Shown here in pieces: positions 37,101-40,112 of a stretch of DNA of 40,112 bases (the stretch's first letter is position 1; every line of letters begins with the position of its first letter). The DNA is from Owenia fusiformis (taxonomy: Eukaryota > Annelida > Polychaeta > Sabellida > Oweniidae), in assembly GCA_903813345.2 (NCBI GenBank), contig CAIIXF020000052.1, forward strand, positions 1 through 40,112, written 5' to 3'. The notes under the pieces are model-generated. The model saw nothing but the letters and a program-made list of their open reading frames with translations, was not told the DNA's origin and made no database searches. A program made the translations under genes and the position numbers.

Positions 37101-37922
37101 TAAATGGAGCAATTTATTTGAGCATTATCAGTGTGACAAATGTAATCTTATGGAAGGAAGGGTGTAACACAAGAAACAAGGCATTAACATGCAAAATGTC
37201 TCCACCTGCCATTTGTTACAGACCACCAACTGCTAAATGCCAATCACTGAATACCCTCCACAAGACTATAACAATATGTGTTACAAAAGAGAGGAGTGTA
37301 AAACAGGAAAAAGGTGAAACAAAAAGAGAGGGTATAATACGAAAGGGAGGAGTTTCAAACAGTGCAAGATGGGCATAATATAACATGTACAAATGTAACA
37401 TACAATAATGATTTAGATAATACTTATCTGCTCATGCTACTCATGATTAGGAAAAGCAATTCAATTTCTAACAAATCATACTGATGTGAGATAAATGTAT
37501 TTCCTTAGCTAAGAAAACTAGAACATGTAAAATATCATGTTACAGTATTTGTTAGATTAATATTTAAGATGCAGTTGATCCAAAAGCAAAACAATAAAAA
37601 ATATAGATATTTTAGCTTGAGAGTACATATTTGATCAATACTGTACAGAAATAACTCAAGGGTGCATATTGAGCTATATAATAGCACGATGTACATAATG
37701 ATGCATATTGGAGATATTGATAGCGTTTCTGAATCAAGTTTTGCCAATAAAAACATGTAATGCTTTGCTCAATGAAATGTATCCCGACACAGTTAATACA
37801 TAGCTCAATGAATTCAAAGCCATTGTTTAAATGAGAGATCAAGTTGATAGGATGAAGTGAATAGTTCCAACCTACCCAACTTTACGACTTCTTCTACTCA
37901 AACAGCCACATGTAGACCCCAT
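1..37922 (-). CDS. Giant plakin/spectraplakin gene (dystonin/MACF1/Shot/VAB-10 family), 3' end outside window
   Basis: One split gene explains all recognisable coding sequence. In transcription order it encodes an acylation-like alternative N-terminus, the C-terminal half of a CH2 actin-binding domain, a plakin domain of spectrin repeats with an embedded SH3, and a plakin-repeat region of about 6,000 residues. Family members cross-link actin, microtubules and intermediate filaments or anchor filaments at junctions. I placed about 26 exons, all with GT-AG borders and compatible phases once three single-base indels are allowed. The visible parts sum to about 1,150 residues before the giant exons and about 6,070 in them. 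It continues past the left edge, so spectrin-rod, EF-hand and GAR domains, which would separate a spectraplakin from a plain plakin, cannot be assessed. Intron coordinates are included in this span; exon entries follow. Confidence 0.93.
7140..7519 (-). other. Intron splitting the plakin-repeat region
   Basis: 380 bp, AT-rich, with donor GTAAGAACC and acceptor TTGCTTTACAG. Phase 0 on both sides (AYSQ | DISFATLDK). It is the only intron found in about 18 kb of repeat coding sequence. Confidence 0.9.
7520..9472 (-). CDS. Longest unbroken plakin-repeat block (3' end of exon A)
   Basis: About 650 residues in one frame, from VIDLSTGEEIPVADAVERG to SIFSRSTFGAYSQ at the splice donor. It shows paired repeat units separated by Ser/Thr/Pro-rich linkers, and a compact gapless run near LTLTEAERKGIVDARSGTY. 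The last 40 residues (QRFRQDDELSETSSIFSRS) are acidic/Ser-rich and not repeat-like. This block proves the underlying exon can be intact over long distances. Confidence 0.95.
7520..18582 (-). CDS. Giant exon A: plakin-repeat region, first part (frameshifted in this sequence)
   Basis: About 11.06 kb, opened by TTTGTCTTTCAG and closed by CAG|GTAAGAAC. It starts LNLGEMPSFRTFHSELNEED, with about 155 residues of Ser/Thr/Gln-rich linker including a basic DRKRK, then plakin repeats to the end. Many units are paired: a VIDPxTGxxxSVxEAxxxGIID unit, a GxYxxPxTGxxMSIxEAIxxGLI unit, then a 15-40 residue Ser/Thr-rich linker. The frame is broken about 20 times, mostly by 1-nt losses. Examples: plus-strand GGGG at 18,121-18,124, C at 18,032 and TTT at 11,907-11,909. 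The longest unbroken blocks are 7,490-9,472, 10,819-11,898 and 13,334-14,113. Plakin repeats bind intermediate filaments in vertebrates; the role in this animal is inferred. Confidence 0.95.
11749..11796 (-). other. Hydrophobic insert in plakin repeats, copy 2 (within exon A)
   Basis: GLMAIVAAPILAGQAV follows SVKEATKL and leads into VDTVKKGVQN. Aligned to copy 1, GL(L/M)A(V/I)V(G/A)AP(V/I)LAG(G/Q)A is conserved, so this is a repeated sub-feature, not chance hydrophobicity. It could be a buried helix or a membrane-touching segment; I cannot tell which. Confidence 0.8.
13877..13924 (-). other. Hydrophobic insert in plakin repeats, copy 1 (within exon A)
   Basis: GLLAVVGAPVLAGGAI follows a plakin-repeat helix (SLGEAARR) and leads into ILEAVQRVTG. 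It is about 16 residues with no charge, much more hydrophobic than the surrounding repeats, and shares its pattern with the insert at 11,749-11,796. Confidence 0.8.
18583..18894 (-). other. Intron, nothing recognised
   Basis: About 310 bp of AT-rich intron. Confidence 0.5.
18895..19119 (-). CDS. Exon: last spectrin repeat of the plakin domain
   Basis: Seventy-five codons, phase 0 both ends: AHDAEISEFRDALEETQPNL, then an Ala-rich helix, NKRQKIQSGADNVRVELDTL and TRSRLREIAERLAKGGINVQ. It closes the spectrin-repeat region before the plakin-repeat region. Acceptor TCCTAG; donor GTAGAA. Confidence 0.93.
19120..20677 (-). other. Intron with a short tandem repeat
   Basis: About 1.55 kb. The only structure noted is about three copies of an 18-bp GGTAAAACAAAACAT-like unit at 20,058-20,110. 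No exon recognised. Confidence 0.5.
20678..20762 (-). CDS. Exon: plakin domain, one extra base
   Basis: Encodes KLYQSLESKKYDIEAVNKHG then ANYIRE, after which an in-frame stop appears. Removing one A of the AAA run (plus-strand TTT at 20,684-20,686) gives ANYIREAK and phase 0, matching the next exon (AHDAEISEF), as in the conserved plakin helix 'GxxxIxxAxxxD'. 85 nt are seen where 84 are expected. This is the only clear insertion I pinned down; the others are deletions. Confidence 0.9.
20763..21061 (-). other. Intron, nothing recognised
   Basis: About 300 bp, AT-rich, no coding or repeat signal. Confidence 0.5.
21062..21214 (-). CDS. Exon: plakin domain, spectrin repeat
   Basis: Fifty-one codons in phase 0 if the acceptor is ATCACAG just right of 21,214: SIESAQDLLLTYQSCVNKEQ, then VKVTTQPPLADDAATLRRQI and EPVK. 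A competing acceptor 7 bp upstream (CTTGTAG) would leave the exon out of phase unless another base is missing, so I prefer the downstream one. Donor GTACTT. Confidence 0.85.
21215..21643 (-). other. Intron, nothing recognised
   Basis: About 430 bp without recognised features. Confidence 0.5.
21644..21782 (-). CDS. Exon: plakin domain, spectrin repeat
   Basis: Completes a Lys codon and encodes 46 codons: HTVSVTQLVAQSRPGVQSHP, then DLEKLQKDVNDITSRWDNIC and TQVFEQ. The SRPGxQxxPDxxxLxxDVxxLxxRWxNxCxQVxER motif is strongly conserved in MACF1, dystonin and plectin. Acceptor TTCCAG; donor GTAACA. Confidence 0.95.
21861..21900. repeat. 20-bp tandem duplication
   Basis: TGAACCTTGATCCGGCCAAC is followed at once by TGAACCTTGATCCGGCCAAA, 19 of 20 bases identical. 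Intronic. Confidence 0.9.
22044..22235 (-). CDS. Exon: plakin domain, spectrin repeat
   Basis: Completes Arg and encodes LQSCKGIIHCTTEAGRIVDK, then CERVLISQDNMASDADSLKH and a helix ending NQAIIEDLN. Matches the later plakin-domain spectrin repeat (LExxEYxLxxYExxLxxxxxMPSDLxxL pattern, loosely). Cys-rich relative to its neighbours. Acceptor ATTTTAG; donor GTAAGT. Confidence 0.88.
22504..22664 (-). CDS. Exon: plakin domain, spectrin repeat
   Basis: Fifty-three codons plus two bases: ELEGQLQQFEPQVDSMQKYC, then LKQVIDKWEKLWENSKLYVD. The VIxKWEKLWxxSxLYVxR motif is a standard spectrin-repeat helix C in plakins. Acceptor TTTTTAG; donor GTAAAA. Confidence 0.94.
22925..23078 (-). CDS. Exon: plakin domain, spectrin repeat, donor-edge base missing
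   Basis: Completes Glu and encodes AQMKGPAQVLGEQLDTLRRT, then LDFVDSTLAARLADGLPRDQ and PTLDKLTKHT(E). The next exon opens in phase 0, but this exon as written ends one base short at GA|GTAAGT. GAG|GTAAGT, with one more G, gives both a normal donor and the right phase, so one G of a GG pair is probably missing near 22,925. The acceptor is ATTTACAG. Confidence 0.9.
23325..23610. repeat. 26-bp minisatellite, about ten degenerate copies
   Basis: The unit is approximately TATGTGATATACCACATATA followed by TCTGTG, repeated over about 285 bp with point changes and small indels. It produces a spurious open frame on the minus strand rich in HITYTD-like repeats. Confidence 0.9.
23841..23911. repeat. 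36-bp tandem duplication
   Basis: TATTTTAGTGTAnCCTCTAC with CATATGGTGT occurs twice, at 23,841 and 23,877, nearly unchanged. Confidence 0.85.
24022..24100. mobile_element. 79-bp MITE-like element with TA flanks
   Basis: The left end reads TTGGGTGTCCATGAAGTTA and the right end, on the minus strand, CAAGGTGTTCATTAAGTTA. These form inverted repeats of about 19 bp (GGTGTnCATnAAGTTA), and both sides are flanked by TA (24,020-24,021 and 24,101-24,102). A TA duplication and this end type suit a Tc1/mariner-like MITE. It is too short to encode anything. Confidence 0.6.
24701..24875 (-). CDS. Exon: plakin domain, spectrin repeat
   Basis: Fifty-eight codons plus one base, starting FQSLDPAKRQAIFRALNEDL and ending FVELSTKAKQE. 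It matches the plakin-repeat helix around 'FxxLxPxExxxxxxxLxxxxxxFLxxxxxSxxF' and closes with a helix into the next spectrin repeat. Acceptor TTTCAG; donor GTAAGA. The final G pairs with AA of the next exon to give Glu. Confidence 0.9.
25140..25254 (-). CDS. Exon: plakin domain after SH3
   Basis: Completes Arg and encodes LQRQLQQIQGIWKLKERKLK followed by LNFIYATIKEVKGWDLQK. This resumes the spectrin repeat interrupted by SH3, as in plectin and MACF1. Acceptor TTGTAG; donor GTGAGA. Confidence 0.93.
25556..25709 (-). CDS. Exon: plakin SH3 domain, with a 1-nt deletion
   Basis: Encodes MGIEKDEECVLYDNTQKLKW then RVTNSAGQESMVP. At that point the frame breaks into a stop. One extra C in the plus strand at about 25,611 (G in the coding sense) restores a conserved SH3 end, PAVCFLIPPPCQEAIDYAQ(R), and the phase needed by the next exon: 155 nt expected, 154 seen. 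WKV, GxExMVPxVCFLIPPPxxEAxxxA are plakin-specific. Because this exon sits in the invariant core of the protein, the missing base is probably a sequence error. Confidence 0.95.
25859..26005 (-). CDS. Exon: end of spectrin repeat and start of SH3
   Basis: Forty-nine codons, phase 0. It begins ELGELLGEYQHITDSLVPRS, continues with VPLKARRHPLPGPTRVKALC and ends NYKQLK. VxPLKxRR is the conserved plakin linker and VKALCNYKQ is the first strand of the plakin SH3. Acceptor TTTTCAG; donor GTAAGA. Confidence 0.97.
26133..26351 (-). CDS. Exon: plakin domain, spectrin repeat preceding the SH3
   Basis: Seventy-three codons, phase 0: AYMAAMQTQWSWLLQLTLCL, then ETHLKHAATYHAFYDEAADS and later PSLDDADKLMREIR. 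AxxxxMQTQWxWxLQLxxCxExHLKxxxxYxxFxxDxxxxExW is near-diagnostic for the plakin domain. Acceptor CTTGCAG; donor GTAAGA. Confidence 0.98.
26352..26658 (-). other. Intron, nothing recognised
   Basis: About 300 bp without recognised features. Confidence 0.5.
26659..26763 (-). CDS. Exon: plakin domain, spectrin repeat
   Basis: Thirty-five codons, phase 0: SLMVQLEKREAQFNAVQDRG then AALRLERHPAAETIE. LMxELExREExFNxVQDRGxxLxxxxHPAxxTIE is a textbook plakin-domain segment in plectin, dystonin and MACF1. Donor GTAATT is non-ideal but fits phase and homology. Confidence 0.97.
26764..27276 (-). other. Intron, nothing recognised
   Basis: About 510 bp of AT-rich intron with no repeat or exon seen. Confidence 0.5.
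27277..27516 (-). CDS. Exon: plakin domain, spectrin repeat
   Basis: Eighty codons, phase 0 both ends. It contains LYETWLSKVEVAYNVLQTTS, then RLKCLETLLDYIQASTNELM and WLNEKEEIEIARDWSSKDLK. The last part (LxWLNEKEExExxxDWSxxDxx) is one of the strongest plakin-domain signatures. Acceptor TTGTAG; donor GTAAGA. No indel in 240 bases. Confidence 0.97.
27517..27874 (-). other. Intron, nothing recognised
   Basis: About 360 bp without recognised features. Confidence 0.5.
27875..28003 (-). CDS. Exon: plakin domain, spectrin repeat
   Basis: Forty-three codons, phase 0 both ends: SAIEAGEYGNDLPSSKDGLD then AHKLLHNEIQRYRTRIDHSI and GLK. The 'E.xDWGxDLPSVxxxLExHxxxHxxIxxFxxxI' layout is the classic inter-repeat pattern of plakins, here with Tyr-Gly in place of Trp-Gly. 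Acceptor TTCTGTAG; donor GTATGT. Confidence 0.93.
28211..28415 (-). CDS. Exon: plakin domain, spectrin repeat
   Basis: Completes Arg and encodes 68 codons beginning VYLLHQRYTNLHHRLQEGL and ending VQECLNYIHDKQ. The VxxLHxRxxxLRxxL helix that follows QMYRR is characteristic of plakins. A Ser/Thr-rich stretch (LTSRSYIQESVQTTKTTEE) forms the loop before the next helix. Donor GTAAAG. Confidence 0.95.
28416..28774 (-). other. Intron, nothing recognised
   Basis: About 360 bp of AT-rich intron; the plus-strand open frame here is non-coding. Confidence 0.5.
28775..28938 (-). CDS. Exon: plakin domain, spectrin repeat
   Basis: Fifty-four codons plus two bases. It contains IHPLDAKRSCDQLQQALRKT and FADIQSLKEGKYHQADQMYR. 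IHPxDxK and LFxDVQxLKxGxxxQAxQMYRR are highly diagnostic of the plakin domain in plectin, dystonin, MACF1 and envoplakin relatives. Donor GTTAGT, acceptor ATTTCAG. Confidence 0.97.
29106..29199 (-). CDS. Exon: plakin domain, spectrin repeat
   Basis: Completes Arg and encodes LDRLQRLAEKVHKDSNICED followed by TLNDVERKIND. This is typical spectrin-repeat helix A continuing from the previous exon (RLxRLxEKxxxDxxxxEDxLxDVExxI). Acceptor TTCTAG, donor GTAAGT, no indel. Confidence 0.92.
29500..29636 (-). CDS. Exon: plakin domain, first spectrin repeat
   Basis: Forty-five codons plus two bases, starting NLVLNSGLYEIERDEEIHID and ending QERDMALQAEIA(R). The 'Lx.LWxKxxxALQERDxALxxEIxR' helix matches the beginning of the plakin domain. 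The inner copy of the duplicated acceptor (TTACAG after 29,636) gives the correct phase. The acidic IERDEEI segment is a loop or linker. Confidence 0.92.
29616..29745. repeat. 65-bp tandem duplication copying a splice acceptor
   Basis: Two near-identical 65-bp copies (29,616-29,680 and 29,681-29,745) span the exon/intron border of the 29,500-29,636 exon. Each contains, on the minus strand, a TTCTnTTACAG-like acceptor and AATTTGGTACTAAACTCAG. The outer copy is followed by GTATAC, a possible donor, so it could act as a decoy acceptor or a 19-nt cassette exon. Using the outer acceptor with read-through soon reaches a stop, so only the inner acceptor keeps the protein frame. Confidence 0.9.
29702..31016 (-). 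other. Intron with a MITE-like element, otherwise nothing recognised
   Basis: About 1.3 kb between the microexon candidate and the duplicated acceptor. It contains the inverted-repeat element near 30,163-30,276 and otherwise AT-rich sequence. Confidence 0.5.
30163..30276. mobile_element. Candidate MITE of about 114 bp
   Basis: Imperfect inverted repeats at the ends: the left reads AAGGCTGTGGTCACATTTGC and the right, on the minus strand, TGCCTTGGTCACATTTGG. They share TGGTCACATTTG exactly. The interior is locally GC-richer than the surrounding intron. No target duplication is clear to me, so the superfamily is not assigned. Confidence 0.5.
31017..31034 (-). CDS. Candidate 18-nt microexon (DMINDE)
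   Basis: GATATGATTAACGATGAG is preceded by a strong pyrimidine tract and acceptor (GTTGTTTGCAG) and followed by a GTACCT donor. It is a multiple of three and phase 0, and would insert DMINDE between WEELQ (31,467 exon) and NLVLNSGLY (29,500 exon), both of which have phase-0 borders. Inclusion or skipping would therefore keep the frame. It is too short to support by protein homology; the call rests on the splice signals alone. Confidence 0.45.
31467..31562 (-). CDS. Exon: plakin domain
   Basis: Thirty-two codons, phase 0, starting SLLADLSRFR and ending QRLGQAWEELQ. The 'FxxxEVPPRxxERQxLxxxWxxLQ' pattern is typical of spectrin-repeat helix C near the plakin-domain N-terminus. Acceptor GATTTCAG; donor GTGAGA. 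Confidence 0.92.
31563..32255 (-). other. Intron, nothing recognised
   Basis: About 690 bp of intron with no coding or repeat signal that I can support. Confidence 0.5.
32256..32375 (-). CDS. Exon: start of plakin-domain region after the actin-binding domain
   Basis: Forty codons, phase 0 at both ends, with ASSLLLWLRDSTGMMLDRRF and PATLIEMK. In plakins this segment (SSxLLxWIRxxTxxMxxRxFPxTLxEMK) directly follows CH2 and forms the first helix of the spectrin-like region. Donor GTAAGT; acceptor CTAAAG. Confidence 0.93.
32376..33231 (-). other. Intron, nothing recognised
   Basis: About 850 bp, AT-rich, no repeat or coding signal noted. Confidence 0.5.
33232..33338 (-). CDS. Exon: end of CH2 domain
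   Basis: Completes Asp from the previous exon and encodes VDVALPDEKSLMTYVSALYD followed by a short tail ending SLRDN, in phase 0. This is the final CH2 helix: the EDVDV-PDEKS-MTYVSxLY signature is highly conserved in plakin, spectrin and actinin actin-binding domains. The acceptor is CTCTCTAG and the donor GTGAGT. All 107 bases fit with no indel. Confidence 0.95.
33600..34340. repeat. 145-bp tandem satellite, about five copies
   Basis: The marker GATGAGCGGTTTTCC and its variants recur at 33,726, 33,871, 34,016, 34,162 and 34,307, a spacing of 145 or 146 bp. Each unit also carries ATGGCCGCCAGAAAACAAGA and a TAATCAGCTCTAGTACTTGA-like block. The leftmost copy is more diverged and about 10 bp shorter. 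Copies are very similar, implying recent expansion or homogenisation. Lies in the intron that splits CH2. Confidence 0.92.
34348..34413. repeat. GATCACGACCAC microsatellite
   Basis: About 66 bp of alternating GATCAC and GACCAC hexamers directly abutting the 145-bp satellite. Translated, it gives spurious His-Asp or Arg-Asp-Arg runs; it lies in an intron and is not coding. Confidence 0.9.
34414..35508 (-). other. Intron stretch without recognised features
   Basis: AT-rich intronic sequence between the microsatellite and the inverted-repeat element. I see no exon, RNA gene or clear repeat. Confidence 0.5.
35509..36349. mobile_element. Candidate non-autonomous TTAA-flanked inverted-repeat DNA transposon
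   Basis: The ends are near-perfect inverted repeats of about 22 bp. The left end (35,509-35,530) begins TTAAAGTCCCCGTCTTAAG; the right end, read on the minus strand (36,349-36,328), begins TTAAAGTCCCCATCTAAAG. Both are flanked by TTAA, which fits the target duplication of the piggyBac superfamily, leaving an 833-bp body at 35,513-36,345. No transposase-like frame lies inside. The only sizeable open frame (35,625-35,861, plus strand) is low-complexity and AT-rich. It sits in the large intron between the two CH2 exons. The superfamily is inferred from TTAA alone; the palindromic ends make the exact boundary ambiguous. Confidence 0.65.
36346..36956 (-). other. Intron stretch without recognised features
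   Basis: AT-rich intron between the right end of the inverted-repeat element and the CH2 exon. No exon, RNA gene or repeat is recognised. Confidence 0.5.
36957..37072 (-). CDS. Exon: CH2 domain, first visible part
   Basis: Encodes 38 residues starting PDLIDFRQVR and ending EFGVTKLLDAE, with a TTTCCAG acceptor and a GTGAGT donor. This is the part of CH2 in tandem-CH actin-binding domains that follows the 'ALIHxHRP' helix: PDLIDF, then the AFxxAEKxFGVTKLLDxEDV helix. The AEKEFGVTKLLD match to plakin and spectrin-family CH2 is strong. It starts with one base of a split codon and ends with one base (G), completed by the next exon to Asp. Confidence 0.92.
37073..37875 (-). other. Intron between candidate first exon and CH2 exon
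   Basis: About 800 bp of AT-rich sequence with no coding signal I can support. The plus-strand open frame near 36,935-37,378 is mostly intron and the antisense of the CH2 exon. Confidence 0.6.
37876..37922 (-). CDS. Candidate alternative first exon with acylation-like N-terminus
   Basis: An ATG in good context (G at -3, G at +4) opens MGSTCGCLSRRSRKV plus two bases, followed by a GTAGGT splice donor at 37,870-37,875. The two leftover bases fit the next exon, which begins with one base completing a codon, so the join gives ...RKVG-PDLIDF. Gly2, a small residue at position 6, Cys5, Cys7 and a basic cluster (RRSRK) resemble dually acylated, membrane-targeted N-termini. An isoform starting here would lack CH1 and the first half of CH2. 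Mammalian dystonin has a reported isoform with a myristoylation motif and an incomplete actin-binding domain, so the arrangement has precedent. No transcript evidence is available. Chance phase agreement is about one in three. Confidence 0.55.
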
Positions 37923-40112
37923 CTCTACATAATAATATAGGGCACAGTGGTTGAGATAAAGAAATCAGCTGATTCAATATATCATTTTCTTTGATAAATC
38001 CTTTCTTCCAATGTATATACTGTGTATATGTTGTTGATAATATTGCTTTGATTGTGTCTGACAGCAAATCACATTATGCATCAGATTTCCAATTAAAGTA
38101 GATAACTTAAACCAAGACTATAACATCAATATATCAAACACTGAGCGCATCTGCTACACATTCTTCAACATAACATTGATTTGTCACTATATAAACTGAA
38201 TGTATGTTATTTTACAGAGCAATTGTAATCCCTGGAAACTGCATCCTACATGTATTCATATATCCACAGTAATATGCAGCAGAGATAGCTGATGATGCTT
38301 TACTCCAGTATTGATGATTCTACACCATACAACATGTCAGTACAAATAGCATTCACTTGAGGCAGGTTTTAAACAGTTCCAATCCTGCATAAGAATGAAT
38401 CTGGCCAACTACCTTTGCTCCAAGTATATACTAAATACTTATTATCATGCACCAAATGAACCAACCGAGAATAGAACTGTTAATCACGCACTATAATGAA
38501 AATATTTCCAAGGATCACCACTGATGCCATTCTTAATATATTGTCAAGTCAACTAATACTTATATATGGAGAGATCTATCAATGTACTTGTATCTTGGCT
38601 GTAATTGTTTCACCAGAGAGCTGGAGTTCCTAATGATATCACTCACACCTGTGTGCACCTTTATTCATCATAATCAATACCTTAATATAGATTTTATTCT
38701 GACGCAAATTGGACACACTCTGAGTTAATCCCTCATTCTATGGAGTAATATCTACATGGATATTCTATTCAACGTGCACAAGATCATGTTATTAACATGA
38801 ATAAAATCCAGGTTATCGCAATCTTAAATGTTACTGCATTAAAACAAAGCAATTTGATCAATAAAATTGACTGAACAATACTCGTGTTGATCATTTACCG
38901 AGTCATATAAGATACTATAGGTCATGACAACTGTAAAGGTCGCAACATACTCTGGTGTGCAAGAAAAACTTGATATTTCTCCCTGTAAATTTTTTTTATT
39001 GCGATTTGAGGATTTAGTTACATAAAAGATGAATATAAATAAAAGAAATGAATATGTAACATGCAAGTCATGTATGTCACACCGAGCTTATTCAATTTGC
39101 ATGAAAAATTCCAAGTCAAGTTATCAATATCATTTTATAGCATTTTAAGTATTGAGATATAATAGATGAAAGAATGGAAGGAAGATTATGAACATAACAA
39201 CTGTCCAAAGACTAGACATAAAGATAAGGCAGGAACACTTGCCTTTCATTGATGGTGTAATAGTCATGACATAATGTAGATATAAAGAGACCAATAGATT
39301 TAAATTGAGAAATCCTTCAGTTTTATTTGCAAACTTGCTTGTTAACGGTTAAAAGTTAATTAGCCAGATTACTAATTCCTCTCTTCCTACCTTAACTGGT
39401 TTTATTAGATAAAATCTTAAATGTTAAAAATTTGGATCATTTTGAAGACATGGCCAAATAATAATGTTTATTGTTCAAAATGTTTGATTGATATGACGTT
39501 CATAAATAGCCAGCGCTAAATAATAGTTGCACATTTAGGTATATTGATTTACACCACTAAGGTATTCAAAATGAACTGATATGTTTTCTCAAAAAATATT
39601 TTTTCACAATACAAGTATTAATTTCTGAATCTATATTTTTTCTATGTAGAAAATCAGTGCAAATAAGTCATTCACCCAATAAACTAACTTTAATTTACAT
39701 TTTAGAATTCTGTGTCAATTCGGTGATGAATCAGAAATATGCAAACATAAAAAATAAAATAAATGGATATTCTTCGAATGACATTCTGCGAAGTGAGGTA
39801 TGCTTGCATCTGATAATGCTTTAAACTTCTTTCAAAAAGAAACTCACTGTAAATATCTTGAAATAGTAAGTGAATCAAGAAATATATTATAGGCACATTG
39901 TATAACCTCAACATACAAATTCCAATCCATCAAAGAATTCTATAATTCTTTTGTTACAGCAAAATGAGCTGGCCTTTGTCAAAAATGATTTATTACCCAG
40001 TATAACCCATACTGCAGTTATTCAGGGATCGGCATGTATCATGTTATCATGAAAACATTTCTCAACATACAGATTTAAATATTATAACTTTTTAGTTAAG
40101 ATTCAGTATGCT
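37923..40112. other. No gene recognised (upstream flank or large intron)
   Basis: AT-rich sequence with no exon I can recognise on either strand. I looked in particular for the missing CH1 and N-terminal CH2 exons (for example a codon run for WRDG) and did not find them. If the gene has a full-length isoform, this stretch is part of a large intron; for the short isoform it would hold the promoter and 5' UTR. Short open frames here have no family resemblance. Confidence 0.6.

Noticed and set aside
36935-37378. Plus-strand 147-residue open frame
   Set aside because: Antisense of the CH2 exon followed by intron; no recognisable domain.
37923-40112. CH1 or N-terminal CH2 exons upstream of the candidate first exon
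   Set aside because: Searched for by their conserved motifs on the minus strand and not found; they probably lie beyond the right edge.

Overview
This window is animal genomic DNA, AT-rich, with many short exons, conventional GT-AG introns and simple repeats. It holds one gene on the minus strand: a giant plakin of the dystonin/MACF1/Shot/VAB-10 (spectraplakin) family. I recognise the family from its domains. The organism is inferred only: an invertebrate bilaterian, perhaps a mollusc or other lophotrochozoan.

Layout in transcription order (right to left). 37,923-40,112 has no recognised gene. 37,876-37,922 is a candidate alternative first exon encoding MGSTCGCLSRRSRKV, an N-myristoylation/palmitoylation-like start. 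It joins in phase to 36,957-37,072, which with 33,232-33,338 encodes the C-terminal half of the second calponin-homology (CH2) domain. CH1 and the rest of CH2 are not visible. From 32,375 to 18,895, about 21 short exons, including a possible 18-nt microexon, encode the plakin domain: spectrin repeats with an embedded SH3 domain at 25,556-25,709. Two giant exons follow, 7,520-18,582 (11.06 kb) and 1-7,139 (open at the left edge), separated by one 380-bp intron. They encode a plakin-repeat region of about 6,000 residues, made mainly of units of about 27 residues rather than the canonical plakin repeat of about 38.

The coding sequence carries dozens of single-base indels, mostly 1-nt losses in short homopolymers. 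They break the giant exons into many frames and also hit the SH3 exon. Every exon otherwise joins in phase and the protein is well conserved, so the likeliest cause is unpolished long-read consensus error, not a pseudogene or programmed frameshifting. Gene models made directly from this sequence would be badly fragmented.

The introns carry a candidate 833-bp TTAA-flanked inverted-repeat transposon, two short MITE-like elements, a 145-bp tandem satellite next to a GATCACGACCAC microsatellite, a 26-bp minisatellite, and a 65-bp duplication that copies a splice acceptor.
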